64,000 nt of DNA from Ornithoclostridium sp944380285 (GCA_963931165.1 OZ006985.1:1240001-1304000), one strand, 5' to 3'; counted from the stretch's first letter, positions 1-9,223 are shown. The notes: generated by a model not told the origin, from the letters alone. Numbers and translations are program-made.

Positions 1-124
1 ACCCGTGACGCCAAGAAGCGAATTATAAGCTTTTCACTCGCGCTTGGTAAAAAGCATTGCAAAATCGAAAAATTATGATCACAGTTGCTTGACAAAAATT
101 ACGCGTATCTTAAAGTTAAACAGC

Positions 125-246
125 TTGACCGCGGAGAAGCGAGCAGAGCGAGGAGCGTGCGGCTTTATCGTAGCGAATGTACTTTATGTACAGGAGCAAG
201 AAAAACGCAAACGCGACAAAGCTATGCGACGCTTATCCGCGGTCAA
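125..246. repeat. Inverted repeat downstream of dgt
   Basis: Arms at 125-141 and 230-246 are complementary at 16 of 17 positions (TTGACCGCGG core). The right arm overlaps the dgt stop codon at 243-245. The 88 bases between them contain no convincing gene. No U-run follows in the dgt direction, so this is not a standard intrinsic terminator. It may be a processed 3' hairpin or a small inverted-repeat element. No gene is seen in 1-242. Confidence 0.5.
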
Positions 247-1247
247 GCATTCCAGCCGAGGGGGATGAAGATGGAAGAAAAAACCTTCACCGCATATCTG
301 TCCGTAAAACTCGCGATATAGTCCCCGACGACTCTGTCGAGAGGATAGTCGTCGAGCAAATCGCGGAAGAAGTCGGGCAATTTTTCGGGGTGGGCGCAAA
401 AGTGCTCGAACAGCAATTTGAGCATGTCGAGCGTCTTTTTTTCTTCGCCCTTGGCGACGGGATTGGTGTAGACGCTGTCGAACATGAAGGAATGCAATTT
501 GAGCGTCGCCTCGCGGAACTCGTCCGATTGTTTGACGTAGGGGCGGTCGTAGCTTGTCTCGACGAGGTCGGTGATCATCGCGTTGATACGGCCGCTCTTC
601 GTGTCGCCCAGCACGGCGACGCAGTCGCGCGGCAGGTCGTCCGCGGTGAGGATGCCGGCGGAGATCGCGTCCTCGATGTCGTGATTGATATATGCGCAGC
701 GGTCGGCGAATTTGACGACTTCGCCCTCGAGAGTGCAGGGGGTGCCGTCGAACTTGTGGTTTAGGATGCCGTCGCGCACCTCGTAGGTGAGGTTGAGCCC
801 TTTGCCGTCGTTTTCGAGCAGTTCGACGACGCGCAGGCTCTGTTCGTTGTGGCGGAAGCCGCCCTCGATCAGTCCGTCGAGCACGCGCTCTCCGGCGTGC
901 CCGAAAGGGGTATGACCGAGGTCGTGACCGAGCGCGATCGCCTCGGTGAGGTCCTCATTGAGGCGGAGCGCCCTTGCGACAGAGCGCGCGATCTGCGCGA
1001 CTTCGAGCGTATGGGTGAGGCGCGTGCGGTAGTGGTCGCCCTCGGGGGAGATGAAGACCTGCGTCTTGTGTTTGAGACGGCGGAACGCCTTGGAGTGGAT
1101 GATGCGGTCGCGGTCGCGGACGAACTCGGTGCGCATGGGGCACGGCGCGAGGGGAGCGACCCTGCCGCGCGTATCCTTGGACTTGCAAGCGTACTTGCTC
1201 AAAAACATCTCTTCGCGGTCAAAGACCGCCTGTTTGCAATCGATCAT
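243..1247 (-). CDS. dgt: dGTPase-like HD-domain triphosphohydrolase
   Basis: Deoxyguanosinetriphosphate triphosphohydrolase-like protein of 334 residues. The family hydrolyses dNTPs to deoxynucleosides plus triphosphate in the cytoplasm. Visible signatures are the segment RDRDRIIHSKAFRRLKHKTQ (residues 44-63), HTLEVAQ (79-85) and the metal-binding HD in LGHDLGHTPFGH (106-117), in the usual order near the N-terminus. Length suits the short bacterial Dgt type. The start at 1247 is chosen because the N-terminus matches family proteins, yet no Shine-Dalgarno is present and the predicted transcription start falls on the ATG itself (see promoter at 1254-1282). It is transcribed away from the restriction-modification locus and is probably monocistronic. 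Confidence 0.9.
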   Translation of the reverse strand: MIDCKQAVFDREEMFLSKYACKSKDTRGRVAPLAPCPMRTEFVRDRDRIIHSKAFRRLKHKTQVFISPEGDHYRTRLTHTLEVAQIARSVARALRLNEDLTEAIALGHDLGHTPFGHAGERVLDGLIEGGFRHNEQSLRVVELLENDGKGLNLTYEVRDGILNHKFDGTPCTLEGEVVKFADRCAYINHDIEDAISAGILTADDLPRDCVAVLGDTKSGRINAMITDLVETSYDRPYVKQSDEFREATLKLHSFMFDSVYTNPVAKGEEKKTLDMLKLLFEHFCAHPEKLPDFFRDLLDDYPLDRVVGDYIASFTDRYAVKVFSSIFIPLGWNA

Positions 1248-1253
1248 ACTTCA

Positions 1254-1282
1254 ATTATATCGCAAAACGCGCGGTATGTAAA
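1254..1282 (-). promoter_or_regulatory. Promoter of dgt, apparently leaderless
   Basis: On the minus strand TTTACA (1282-1277) and TATAAT (1259-1254) are separated by exactly 17 nt. A start seven bases beyond the -10 would be position 1247, the A of the dgt ATG. No ribosome-binding site lies between. Confidence 0.7.
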
Positions 1283-1427
1283 GGTTAATTTTATCTCAGG
1301 AGGATATCCGATTTAGATACACTGCAATGCTCATATCCGCAATATGCAAGCAATTTCATCACCGAATCATGAGCATTGTCTTGTTTGATTGATGGCGAAA
1401 TGCGAATTGCAGATATAGAATATAAAT

Positions 1428-1601
1428 TTAAGCAGGGTATAGCAATATAAAGTCGGTTTGAGTGAACCAAAGATCGTGCGATTTCAGTATGCTATACAAT
1501 CCTTCCGGAGAAGTGTAGTGATACAAAACTTGCGAGTCTAAAGTACACAAACGATTGGACGTTTCATCATTGTAGTATGGAACTTCTTTGCGTAAACTCA
1601 C
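1428..1601 (-). pseudogene. Truncated DUF2971-like gene fragment
   Basis: A 57-codon remnant starting with GTG at 1601, which overlaps the TGA of the upstream restriction-modification gene in a GTGA four-base coupling. The segment LYHYTSPEGLYSILKSHDLW resembles the N-terminus of DUF2971 proteins, which are several times longer. The reading frame then stops after FILLYPA, where the family normally continues. I see no continuation in other frames between 1248 and 1427. The translational coupling suggests it was once the second gene of the restriction-modification operon. The call rests on a short motif. Confidence 0.5.
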
Positions 1602-4378
1602 TTTGTCAACTCCTCGTACATTTTCATCAGCTCGGCGACACAGGCGCTTTCGGTGTTGAGTTTGCCCCAAAAGCCGTAAGCCTTCATGACAGCCTTGTCG
1701 TTTTGTTGGTGCGCTTTTCGCAATTGCGGAGGCATCGTCAATTCGTCGTAAAGATCGGCGAGTGAACTGTCGGGATAAAGCGCACGGGCATCCAAAATCG
1801 CTTGTGCGGTTTTTTCTATCTCCGCCTTTTGCTCCTCAGTAGGAGAGGGCCACGGGAAGTTGTTGTAGACTATATCTTTTGAGTAACGATAGTCGCTTTT
1901 GAGTCTTCCACAAACGGTGCGCATCCACGCCATATGAACATTTGAAGTCAGTACGCCGAAGTGATATAGATCGGCGTTTGGAACGATAAGACATGCATTG
2001 GAGGCGATTGCCAAATAAGACAAAAAGCCAACAGGGATATATCTGCGTTTTTCGGAAGATACTCCCGGAACAAGCAAATAATTCCCGTCTGTCGGCTGCG
2101 CAATTTGGCAAAATAGCGTTGGTGTCAATGCAAATTTGCGTGTAGCTTCCGCCTTACTGTTTTCACGAAACTTTTTGACTTTGGCGATTTTTTCCATTAT
2201 CAGAGAGTGTTTTCGCAATTCATTTGGCGAGACACCAACCAACCAGAGGCACCACCGTGTTTTTTTATTGATAAATTCATGTGCTCCGATATATGGTCTG
2301 ATCCACTTTGCGCAGCTCGGGTCGTGTTCGATCATCTGTTGCATTTCGTCATCGCTGACCGTGAAATTGGAACCGTCGCGCGGCATACTGCCGAAGAGCA
2401 TAGGAGGCACGTCGCATAGCGGCGCGGAACGACTGTCGACAAACACGGTCGGAGCATCTGACAAATAAGAGTTGATATTATTGACTTTTCGAGAACGAAG
2501 ATCGTCAAAAAGCAATTTTTCTTTTTTGTCAAGATACGAGAAACCAACGATTACGCAATGGACGTGAGCTTTGATATTCGCTTCGCTGTCCCAACGGAAT
2601 GTGCGATAAGCGAAGAGTATTTTGATCCCCTTTTCAAACAATGGTTTCCACAGAGTAACTGCCTGTTGCCCTTGGCATATTGAGTTAGTAGAGACAAAAG
2701 CGGCAGTTATAGGTGTATTTTTTATGTATTCGGATGCCTTATAATACCATGCTGCCACATAGTCCATTTCTCCGACGCCTGAGACATCTCCTATAACGTC
2801 ACGCATTTCCGTCTTTTGTTCTTTGGACATCATCATCCCTCCCAAAAACGGAGGATTTCCCATAATATAATTCAATTCCGCTTTTGGGATTACACTTTCC
2901 CAATCAAGTTGCAAAGCATTGCCTTCAACGATATGGGCATAGCTATGCAGCGGCAAAAAGTCAATATTGCTGTTGACTATCTCCTCGGTCTGTTGAAGCA
3001 TTTGGCTTTCGGCAATCCAAAGAGCAGTCTTACTGACAGTGACCGCGAAGTCATTGATTTCAATCCCGAAAAATTGCTCGATTGAAACTTTGATTGGGTC
3101 GACAAGCCCCATGACAATCTGCATGCCGTTAAGCATTTTGAGCACCTCGTTTTCGAGGCGGCGGAGAGAGATAAATGTTTCGGTCAAGAAGTTGCCCGAA
3201 CCGCAAGCGGGATCGAGGAATTTGAGAGAGGCGAGTTTATCTTGATAGTTTTTGAGTTTTTGTTCTCTGGTTTTGTCCGAAGCAATTGTTTTGATAGTTT
3301 CGAGTTCGTCACGCAAGTCATCCAAAAACAGCGGGTCGATGACTTTGTGAATGTTTTCGATGGAGGTGTAGTGCATGCCTCCCGACCGTCTCGTTTCGGG
3401 ATTGAGCGTGCTCTCGAAAACTGCGCCGAAAATAGTAGGCGAGATTTCGCTCCAATCAAATTTTTCACTTGCATTGCGCAACAAAAGATCTACAATCTTA
3501 GGTGTGAATTGTGGGATCTCAATGTTTTCATCTGCAAACAGTCCGCCGTTTACATAGGGGAAGGACGCGAGTTCTTCATCCATATAAGGATCGTACGCTT
3601 TACGCGCCTGCTCGGTCATGTCGAGCACCTTGAACAGTTCGATCAATGCGCGGCGAACGGACTTGTAATCGTTGTCTGCGTAACTTTTTATATAATCATG
3701 GAATTTGGTGCGACTTCCGAACAATCCGCTATCTTCGGCGTAAAGACAAAAGACAATGCGAACGCACAGCATATTGAGACTTTTGAGTGATTTTTCGTTG
3801 TCCGGGGCGTTATATTGCGATAAGATAGCGTCGTAAAGTTCGCCGACCAATTCGCCGGCTTTGATTGATACCGCCATCTCTTTCTTGAAGGTGTCGCTTT
3901 CTTCATCGACCAAGAATTGTAATCGATAGTATTCTTTGGGCAGCTCCGAAAGCAATATGCTTTCAGGCTCGCTTTGCGGATGCTCCATATCGTAAATTAA
4001 AAATTCACGGAAGTTGCAAGTGACTATCCATCGAGGACGTTCGGAATACGGCAAGTCGGCAGAATAGCGTTTGGCTTGTTGAAACGGGGTGAGCAGAGAA
4101 CCATCCGATTGCTTGATCGGTTTGCGAAGGTCTTTATCTGCGCTTTTTTGCTCGACGAGAACATGTGTCGAAGAGATTGTTCCGTCAATAAAACTCGTAT
4201 GATCGAGCATGACTTTGTTTTCAAAGGTTATCAACTGCTCCGGTTTTTCCACGCCCAAAACGTCGCGCAAAAGAGTAAGCCAAAAAGATTGGCTTTCGCC
4301 TTTTTCATATCCTTTGTCTTTCCAAAACTCCGCAAAATTTTTTACGGCAAGTTTTCTTTCTTTTTCACTTTGCGTCAT
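1598..4378 (-). CDS. MmeI-type (type IIL) restriction-modification enzyme
   Basis: A 926-residue protein combining nuclease and DNA methyltransferase, as in MmeI-family enzymes where a single chain both cuts and modifies. The N-terminal domain carries an ExK nuclease motif (HVLVEQKS, E76-K78). A helical spacer covers roughly residues 190-300. The methyltransferase core has SAM motif I DPACGSGNF (389-397) and catalytic NPPF (508-511), typical of N6-adenine gamma-class enzymes. The remaining C-terminal third would hold the target recognition domain. ATG at 4378 is preferred over an in-frame TTG at 4411 because it lies about 30 nt below a good promoter and has a weak GGGTAG upstream. The recognition site cannot be read from sequence. 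It is intact in length, so probably functional. Confidence 0.88.
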   Translation of the reverse strand: MTQSEKERKLAVKNFAEFWKDKGYEKGESQSFWLTLLRDVLGVEKPEQLITFENKVMLDHTSFIDGTISSTHVLVEQKSADKDLRKPIKQSDGSLLTPFQQAKRYSADLPYSERPRWIVTCNFREFLIYDMEHPQSEPESILLSELPKEYYRLQFLVDEESDTFKKEMAVSIKAGELVGELYDAILSQYNAPDNEKSLKSLNMLCVRIVFCLYAEDSGLFGSRTKFHDYIKSYADNDYKSVRRALIELFKVLDMTEQARKAYDPYMDEELASFPYVNGGLFADENIEIPQFTPKIVDLLLRNASEKFDWSEISPTIFGAVFESTLNPETRRSGGMHYTSIENIHKVIDPLFLDDLRDELETIKTIASDKTREQKLKNYQDKLASLKFLDPACGSGNFLTETFISLRRLENEVLKMLNGMQIVMGLVDPIKVSIEQFFGIEINDFAVTVSKTALWIAESQMLQQTEEIVNSNIDFLPLHSYAHIVEGNALQLDWESVIPKAELNYIMGNPPFLGGMMMSKEQKTEMRDVIGDVSGVGEMDYVAAWYYKASEYIKNTPITAAFVSTNSICQGQQAVTLWKPLFEKGIKILFAYRTFRWDSEANIKAHVHCVIVGFSYLDKKEKLLFDDLRSRKVNNINSYLSDAPTVFVDSRSAPLCDVPPMLFGSMPRDGSNFTVSDDEMQQMIEHDPSCAKWIRPYIGAHEFINKKTRWCLWLVGVSPNELRKHSLIMEKIAKVKKFRENSKAEATRKFALTPTLFCQIAQPTDGNYLLVPGVSSEKRRYIPVGFLSYLAIASNACLIVPNADLYHFGVLTSNVHMAWMRTVCGRLKSDYRYSKDIVYNNFPWPSPTEEQKAEIEKTAQAILDARALYPDSSLADLYDELTMPPQLRKAHQQNDKAVMKAYGFWGKLNTESACVAELMKMYEELTK

Positions 4379-4413
4379 TTGTCTACCCGATGAGTGATTT
4401 TGTTTATACAAGT

Positions 4414-4443
4414 ATTATATCATCTCGTCCGGCTATTGCGCAA
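4414..4443 (-). promoter_or_regulatory. Promoter of the restriction-modification gene
   Basis: Minus strand TTGCGC (4443-4438), 18-nt spacer, TATAAT (4419-4414). It is divergent to the trpS promoter. The predicted start near 4407 gives a leader of about 30 nt before the ATG at 4378. Confidence 0.6.
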
Positions 4444-4565
4444 TTACAAAAGGGTGAATGCTAAATAAATCAATCATTTTCTCGTTTGGCCGCACTTTAA
4501 CGGCGTTTTAACCATTCGGCGCTATAATATCGTCGAAAACCGCAGCTTGTCGCGACCGCTTTTTG

Positions 4566-4594
4566 TTTACTTTGCGCGCGCAATATGATATAAT
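4566..4594 (+). promoter_or_regulatory. Promoter of trpS
   Basis: TTTACT (4566-4571), 17-nt spacer, TATAAT (4589-4594). The leader is about 26 nt and has an AAAGGAGA ribosome-binding site at 4614-4621. There is no room for a T-box, unlike many clostridial trpS genes. Confidence 0.6.
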
Positions 4595-4626
4595 ATCGCA
4601 AAACGGTCAAAATAAAGGAGACGGAA

Positions 4627-5625
4627 ATGAAAAAGAAGGTTATTTACAGTGCGATCCAGCCCTCGGGCATCATGACCCTCGGCAACTATATCGGCGCGGT
4701 AAATAATTGGCGTGCGATACAGGCGGATGGCGGCAACGAGTGCATCTTCGCGCTTGCCGACCTGCATACGATCACTGTGAGGCAGGAGCCGCAGAAATTG
4801 CACGGCAACACGATGAGCTTTCTCGCTCTTTTGCTCGCGGCGGGCATCGACCCCCTAAAGAGCGTGCTCTACATTCAGTCGCACGTCCACGAGCATGCGG
4901 AGCTTGCATGGCTGCTCAATTGCTACACCTATGTCGGCGAGATGAACAGGATGACCCAATTCAAGGACAAGTCCGCAAAGCACGCCGACAACATCAATAT
5001 GGGCTTGATGGACTATCCGGTGCTGATGGCGGCGGACATTTTGCTCTACAAGACGGACGCGGTGCCCGTCGGCGTCGATCAGATGCAGCACATCGAGATC
5101 GCGCGCGACATCGCCGAGAGGTTCAACAACATCTACGGCGACACTTTCGTCATCCCCGAGGGCAGGCTGACCAAGACGGGCGCGAAGATCATGAGCCTTC
5201 AAGAGCCGACCGTCAAGATGAGCAAGTCCGACCCCAACCCCAACGCGGTGATAAGCGTGCTCGACAGCGCGGACGAGATCTCCAAAAAGATCAAGCGCGC
5301 GGTCACCGACAGCGGCTCCGAGATCGTCTTCGATCCCGAAAACAAGCCGGGAGTGAGCAATCTGCTCAGCATTTTGGCTGCCGCCGAGGGCAAGAGCATA
5401 GAAGAGGAAGTGGAGCGCTTTGTCGGCAAGATGTACGGACATCTCAAAGTCGCGTGCGCCGAGGCTGTCGTCGAGATGCTTCGCCCCTTCCGCGAAAAGT
5501 ACGATTCGCTGATGGCGGAGCCTGACAGACTGCTGTCGATCGCGGCGTTCGGCGCAATGAGAGCATCGAGGATCGCCGGCGAGACACTCAAAGAGGTCAA
5601 GACAAAGATAGGATTGGTGCTCTGA
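4627..5625 (+). CDS. trpS: Tryptophanyl-tRNA synthetase
   Basis: Class Ic aminoacyl-tRNA synthetase of 332 residues that charges tRNA-Trp. It shows the HIGH-like segment PSGIMTLGNYIGAV near residues 12-25 and the KMSKS loop in VKMSKSDPN (about 197-201). Length is typical. The ATG at 4627 follows AAAGGAGA by five bases. Its stop shares one base with the next start (TGATG at 5623-5627), so the following genes are co-transcribed. This links Trp charging to a cluster of uncharacterised genes, though the functional tie may be incidental. Confidence 0.97.
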   Translation: MKKKVIYSAIQPSGIMTLGNYIGAVNNWRAIQADGGNECIFALADLHTITVRQEPQKLHGNTMSFLALLLAAGIDPLKSVLYIQSHVHEHAELAWLLNCYTYVGEMNRMTQFKDKSAKHADNINMGLMDYPVLMAADILLYKTDAVPVGVDQMQHIEIARDIAERFNNIYGDTFVIPEGRLTKTGAKIMSLQEPTVKMSKSDPNPNAVISVLDSADEISKKIKRAVTDSGSEIVFDPENKPGVSNLLSILAAAEGKSIEEEVERFVGKMYGHLKVACAEAVVEMLRPFREKYDSLMAEPDRLLSIAAFGAMRASRIAGETLKEVKTKIGLVL

Positions 5626-6497
5626 TGTTCGGATACGTCGTCCCCGACAAGCCCAACATGTTCATCAAGGACTTCACAATGTATCGTGCGTTCTATTGCG
5701 GCTTGTGCAAGACGATCGGCAAAAAGTGCTCGCAGTCGATGCGCTTTTTCACCAACTACGACATGACCTTTTTTGCGGCGCTGCTGCACGCGGTCAGAGG
5801 CGAGCAGGTCGAGATCCGCAACGAGGTGTGCATCCTCAATCCGGTGCGCAAAAAGTCGGTCGTCGCCGTCGACCGCAGCATGATCGACGCGATGAACCTC
5901 AACACCATCTTGGGACATTGGAAGGTCGTCGACGACATCGAGGACAAGGGCGGAGTCGCGCGCAGAATTTTGGACTCCGTGATGATAAAACGCCACTATC
6001 GCAAGGCGTGCAAGGCGATGCCCGAGGTCGCCGCCGCGGTCGAAAAGGGCTACCGCGAGCTTGCCGAAAGAGAGAGAGAGGGCTGCGCTTCGCTCGACAT
6101 CGCGGCGCATCCGTTCGCCGAGATGATGAAGGAATGTACGCGCTTGATCTTGGGCGACGACTATCAAGAAGCGATAGGAGAGATGATGTATTGTCTCGGC
6201 AAGTGGGTCTACTTCGCCGACGCGATCGACGACGCCGAAGAGGACGCCAAAAAGGGCGAATACAATTGCATGCTGGTCGGGTATGACTTCAAGGACAGGG
6301 CGACTTTCCTTGCCGACCGCAAGGATATGATCACCTTCGCTCTCGAGGACAGCTATCGAGGGGTGAACGAAGCGTTCGACAAGGTCGAGCTCAAAGCGTT
6401 CGAAGGTGTGATCACGAATATCATCTGGTACGGTCTCAAAGAAAAGACCGCAGAATTGTTAAGGAGGACGACCAAGTGCAAAAGGACCCGTATTTGA
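5625..6497 (+). CDS. DUF5685 family protein
   Basis: A 290-residue soluble protein with the family-typical beginning MFGYVVPDKPNMFIKDFTMY and the motif YCGLCK, then an all-helical body. In clostridial genomes this family commonly sits beside a J-domain protein and a membrane protein, as here. The function is unknown. The Cys pair in CGLC could bind metal but this is only a guess. It overlaps trpS by one base and the next gene by 22 bases. Confidence 0.8.
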   Translation: MFGYVVPDKPNMFIKDFTMYRAFYCGLCKTIGKKCSQSMRFFTNYDMTFFAALLHAVRGEQVEIRNEVCILNPVRKKSVVAVDRSMIDAMNLNTILGHWKVVDDIEDKGGVARRILDSVMIKRHYRKACKAMPEVAAAVEKGYRELAEREREGCASLDIAAHPFAEMMKECTRLILGDDYQEAIGEMMYCLGKWVYFADAIDDAEEDAKKGEYNCMLVGYDFKDRATFLADRKDMITFALEDSYRGVNEAFDKVELKAFEGVITNIIWYGLKEKTAELLRRTTKCKRTRI

Positions 6498-7135
6498 TCT
6501 TGGGACTTAAAGACGACGCGACCCAACAGCAAGTCGAGGACGCCTACCGCGCTCTCCGCAAGGAGTACGAGGAGAAGTGCTTTGCCGAGGGCGAAGAGGG
6601 GGCGAGGGCGGCGCGCAAGCTGACCGAGCTCGACCAGGCGTACAACGACTGTCTGGAAGATCTGCAAGACCGCGTCAAGATCTCCGATTTCGGCAACGTG
6701 CTCAAACACGTCGAGGCTCTGATCAAAGAGGGCAAGCTCGACGACGCACAGGACGCTCTCGACAAGGTCGAGCCTCGCGACGGCGAGTGGCACTACATGC
6801 AGGCGCAGATCTACTATCGCCGCAATTGGCACACCGAGAGCAAGAACCAGCTCGAGATCGCGCTCGCGCTCGAGCCGAACAACGAGAAGTTTCAACGCAC
6901 CTACAAGCGCATTGTCGACATGCTGTCGGGCGCGAACAGTGGCGCGGCGCAGGGCGGCGCGGCAGGACAGCAACAGCAGGCGCGCGGCGGCTATGCCGAC
7001 ACGCGCGGCGGATACACCCGTCCGGCGAACGGCGGGTCGAGCAGTCTCGACGCTTGCTGCAACACATGCTCGACGCTGATCTGCTGCGATTGCTGCTGCG
7101 AGTGCATGGGGGGAGACTTGATCCCCTGCTGCTGA
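6476..7135 (+). CDS. J-domain-like protein with Cys-rich tail
   Basis: A 219-residue protein whose first 65 residues look like a DnaJ J-domain (DPYLILGLKDDATQQQVEDA and the following helices). The HPD tripeptide that stimulates Hsp70 ATPase is absent: the loop after helix II reads YEEKCFAEGEEGARAARK. A tetratricopeptide-like helical region follows (about 80-150), then a Gly/Gln/Arg-rich linker, and an extreme Cys-rich end with about ten Cys in the last 30 residues (CCNTC, ICCDCCCEC, PCC). GTG start at 6476 is chosen for AAGGAGG at 6461-6467, eight bases upstream. The tail could bind metal or be lipidated; neither is proven. It is probably an Hsp70-independent J-like protein. Confidence 0.75.
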   Translation: MQKDPYLILGLKDDATQQQVEDAYRALRKEYEEKCFAEGEEGARAARKLTELDQAYNDCLEDLQDRVKISDFGNVLKHVEALIKEGKLDDAQDALDKVEPRDGEWHYMQAQIYYRRNWHTESKNQLEIALALEPNNEKFQRTYKRIVDMLSGANSGAAQGGAAGQQQQARGGYADTRGGYTRPANGGSSSLDACCNTCSTLICCDCCCECMGGDLIPCC

Positions 7136-7136
7136 C

Positions 7137-7865
7137 ATGAGACGCGGAAGGACAGCGAATACACGCCGCCGCAGCGAGATGATCGCGCTGTCCGCGGTCG
7201 GTTGCGCTATGGCGGCGATCGCCGTCGTCGTGCAGGCATATGTGCCTGTCAGCGTCGCGCTCAACGTGGTCGCGGCGCTCTTTGTCGCCTTGCCGCTGAC
7301 ACGCGGATATTGGGGCGGCGCGTTGCTCGCGTACGTCAGCGCGGCTTTGATAGGCTTTTTCACAGTCAACATTCAGGCATTGCCTTTCATCCTTTTGTTC
7401 GGACCGTACACGGTCGTGATGTGGCTTCTCGACTTCAAGTTTTACGAGTTCCCAAAGCTGCCCAAGTGGGCGAAGATCGTCATCATAACTCTTGTCAAGA
7501 TAGGATATTTCTTCTTGATGTTTTGGGCGTGTCTGCAATTGATGCAGGTCGTCGTCGCCGACATAGAGCTGTTCGGATTTGAGTGGACGTACCCCGTGCT
7601 GTATGCGGTCGGTTTTGCGCTTTTCTGCCTCTACGACCCGCTGTTCAGATGGGTGTACCGCTGCATGATCACGCTGATCTCGCGCCACGTCAAGACTCCG
7701 CCGAGTCAGCCTCGCGCGGACGCGGCGCGACCGCAAAAAACGCAAGACGTGTTCGACGAAACCGATTTCGGATGCGGAGAGGAAGAGGGCGAAAAGCCCG
7801 ACGCTCCGACGGACGGCGGCTCGGACGGCACGGACAATGCCGGCACGGACGGCGGTGACGCATGA
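7137..7865 (+). CDS. Membrane protein of unknown function
   Basis: A 242-residue integral membrane protein with about five to six hydrophobic segments between residues 15 and 175, organised like a small energy-coupling or DUF2232-type membrane protein, though I cannot assign a family. The C-terminal 65 residues are hydrophilic, rich in Asp/Gly/Thr and probably disordered (TDGGSDGTDNAGTDGGDA). It starts one base after the stop of the J-like gene and overlaps the next gene by four bases, so it belongs to the trpS-distal operon. Confidence 0.6.
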   Translation: MRRGRTANTRRRSEMIALSAVGCAMAAIAVVVQAYVPVSVALNVVAALFVALPLTRGYWGGALLAYVSAALIGFFTVNIQALPFILLFGPYTVVMWLLDFKFYEFPKLPKWAKIVIITLVKIGYFFLMFWACLQLMQVVVADIELFGFEWTYPVLYAVGFALFCLYDPLFRWVYRCMITLISRHVKTPPSQPRADAARPQKTQDVFDETDFGCGEEEGEKPDAPTDGGSDGTDNAGTDGGDA

Positions 7866-9088
7866 GAGCGGACAGGGACGGCGAGAGGGCGCGCAAGTTC
7901 TCGCGCCGCAGTCTGCGCGCCGGGATAGTTTGCGCGGTCTCGTTTGCGGTGATAATTTTATGCGTGATCTTGGAGCGCGTCGACGGCGTCGCCGAGTGGG
8001 GCGCGCGCCACATCTCGCGCCCGATAGTTTGGCTGTTGGGGCACATCACGTCCGCATTTCCGTTTTCGCTGTTTGAAGTTTTCGTTGCAATCGCCGTCGC
8101 CGGCGCGCTGAGTTTGATCGTCGTCGCGATCGTCTATTGCGCCAACGGCTTTTTGCGGCGCGGACTGTCGCATCTTTGCGTGCTCGCCGCGGTCGCGTTT
8201 TCGGTCGGAGCGGTCTATACCGTCTGCACCGGGTTCAACTACTACCGAGACCCCGCTCCCGTTCCGATGGCGGAACAGGGCGAATACACCGCCGCCCAAT
8301 ACGCCGAGGTCGGCGAGATGTTCTTCGACGAATTTGCCGAGCTTTTGTCCGAGGCGGAGATCGACGAAGAGGGCGACTTGGTCTCGCCGTACACGCCCGA
8401 TGAGCTCGCGCGCGTGCTTCAAGAGGAGATGAAGAGGCTGGACGACCCCTCGTTCGGCGGCTATTACAGCAGTTACACGCCTCATTTCAAGTCAATGCTC
8501 GCGTCCGAATTTATGAGTCAGCTCAACTTGACGGGCATCACGTTCGTGCCGTTGGGCGAGGCGAACGTCAACGTCGACGTTCCGACCTATCAATGGGTGA
8601 CGACCGCCGCGCACGAACTCATGCACGCAAAGGGAGTGATGAACGAGGGCGAAGCCAATCTCGTCTCCTATTGGCTGCTGATGACGTCGGAAGACGACTT
8701 TTTGCGGCTGTGCGCGATGGTCAGGATCGCGCCCAATCTCATCTCTCTCGCGCCTCCGGACGGCGGCGCGACGTCCGGCGAGTGGAGAGAGGCGATCTAT
8801 GCCGCCGGCTACGGCGAAATCGTCGAGTACAATTCAAAGTATTGGTCGCGCTTTGACGCGCTGGGCAAACTCTCGAATTTTTTCAATGACATCTACCTCA
8901 AATTCAGCGGTTTGAGCGGCACGAACAGCTACAACGACGGCGCTCAATTCGACGGCGAGAAAGTTCCCGTCGTCGACGACGAGGGCAATCAGGTCGTCGA
9001 CCCCGACACCGGCGACCCGCTTTGGGGCTATCAGATCACCGCGCATTCGTCGATACAGCGTTTCGTCGCAAAATATTATTTGGGCTGA
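7862..9088 (+). CDS. DUF3810 family membrane metallopeptidase-like protein
   Basis: A 408-residue protein with three N-terminal membrane segments (about residues 18-36, 60-93 and 100-122) and an extracytoplasmic catalytic-like domain. It contains HELMH near residue 250 followed by NEGEAN near 258-263, a pattern consistent with an HExxH zinc site plus a downstream glutamate. DUF3810 proteins share this layout. The natural substrate is unknown. It is the last gene of the trpS operon and is followed by an intrinsic terminator at 9101-9120. Confidence 0.78.
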   Translation: MRADRDGERARKFSRRSLRAGIVCAVSFAVIILCVILERVDGVAEWGARHISRPIVWLLGHITSAFPFSLFEVFVAIAVAGALSLIVVAIVYCANGFLRRGLSHLCVLAAVAFSVGAVYTVCTGFNYYRDPAPVPMAEQGEYTAAQYAEVGEMFFDEFAELLSEAEIDEEGDLVSPYTPDELARVLQEEMKRLDDPSFGGYYSSYTPHFKSMLASEFMSQLNLTGITFVPLGEANVNVDVPTYQWVTTAAHELMHAKGVMNEGEANLVSYWLLMTSEDDFLRLCAMVRIAPNLISLAPPDGGATSGEWREAIYAAGYGEIVEYNSKYWSRFDALGKLSNFFNDIYLKFSGLSGTNSYNDGAQFDGEKVPVVDDEGNQVVDPDTGDPLWGYQITAHSSIQRFVAKYYLG

Positions 9089-9100
9089 GCGCGCAACACA

Positions 9101-9120
9101 GGCGCTCGCGCCGCTTTTTT
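9101..9120 (+). terminator. Intrinsic terminator after the trpS operon
   Basis: GGCG/CGCC stem with a four-base loop (9101-9112) followed by six T residues at 9115-9120. Confidence 0.65.
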
Positions 9121-9202
9121 GAGCGTTCAACGCCAATTTTAAGCAATTGTTCGGGCAGTTTTGCGCCAAAAGAACAAAAATCGATAAAATTTTGACAAAT
9201 TA

Positions 9203-9219
9203 TACGAGAAATGCTCGTA
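9203..9219. promoter_or_regulatory. Palindromic candidate operator before XRE gene
   Basis: TACGAG and CTCGTA arms (9203-9208 and 9214-9219) with a five-base spacer sit just upstream of the -35 of the regulator gene. A perfect six-base dyad there is a reasonable autoregulatory site. Binding is inferred, not shown. Confidence 0.4.
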
Positions 9220-9223
9220 AAGC

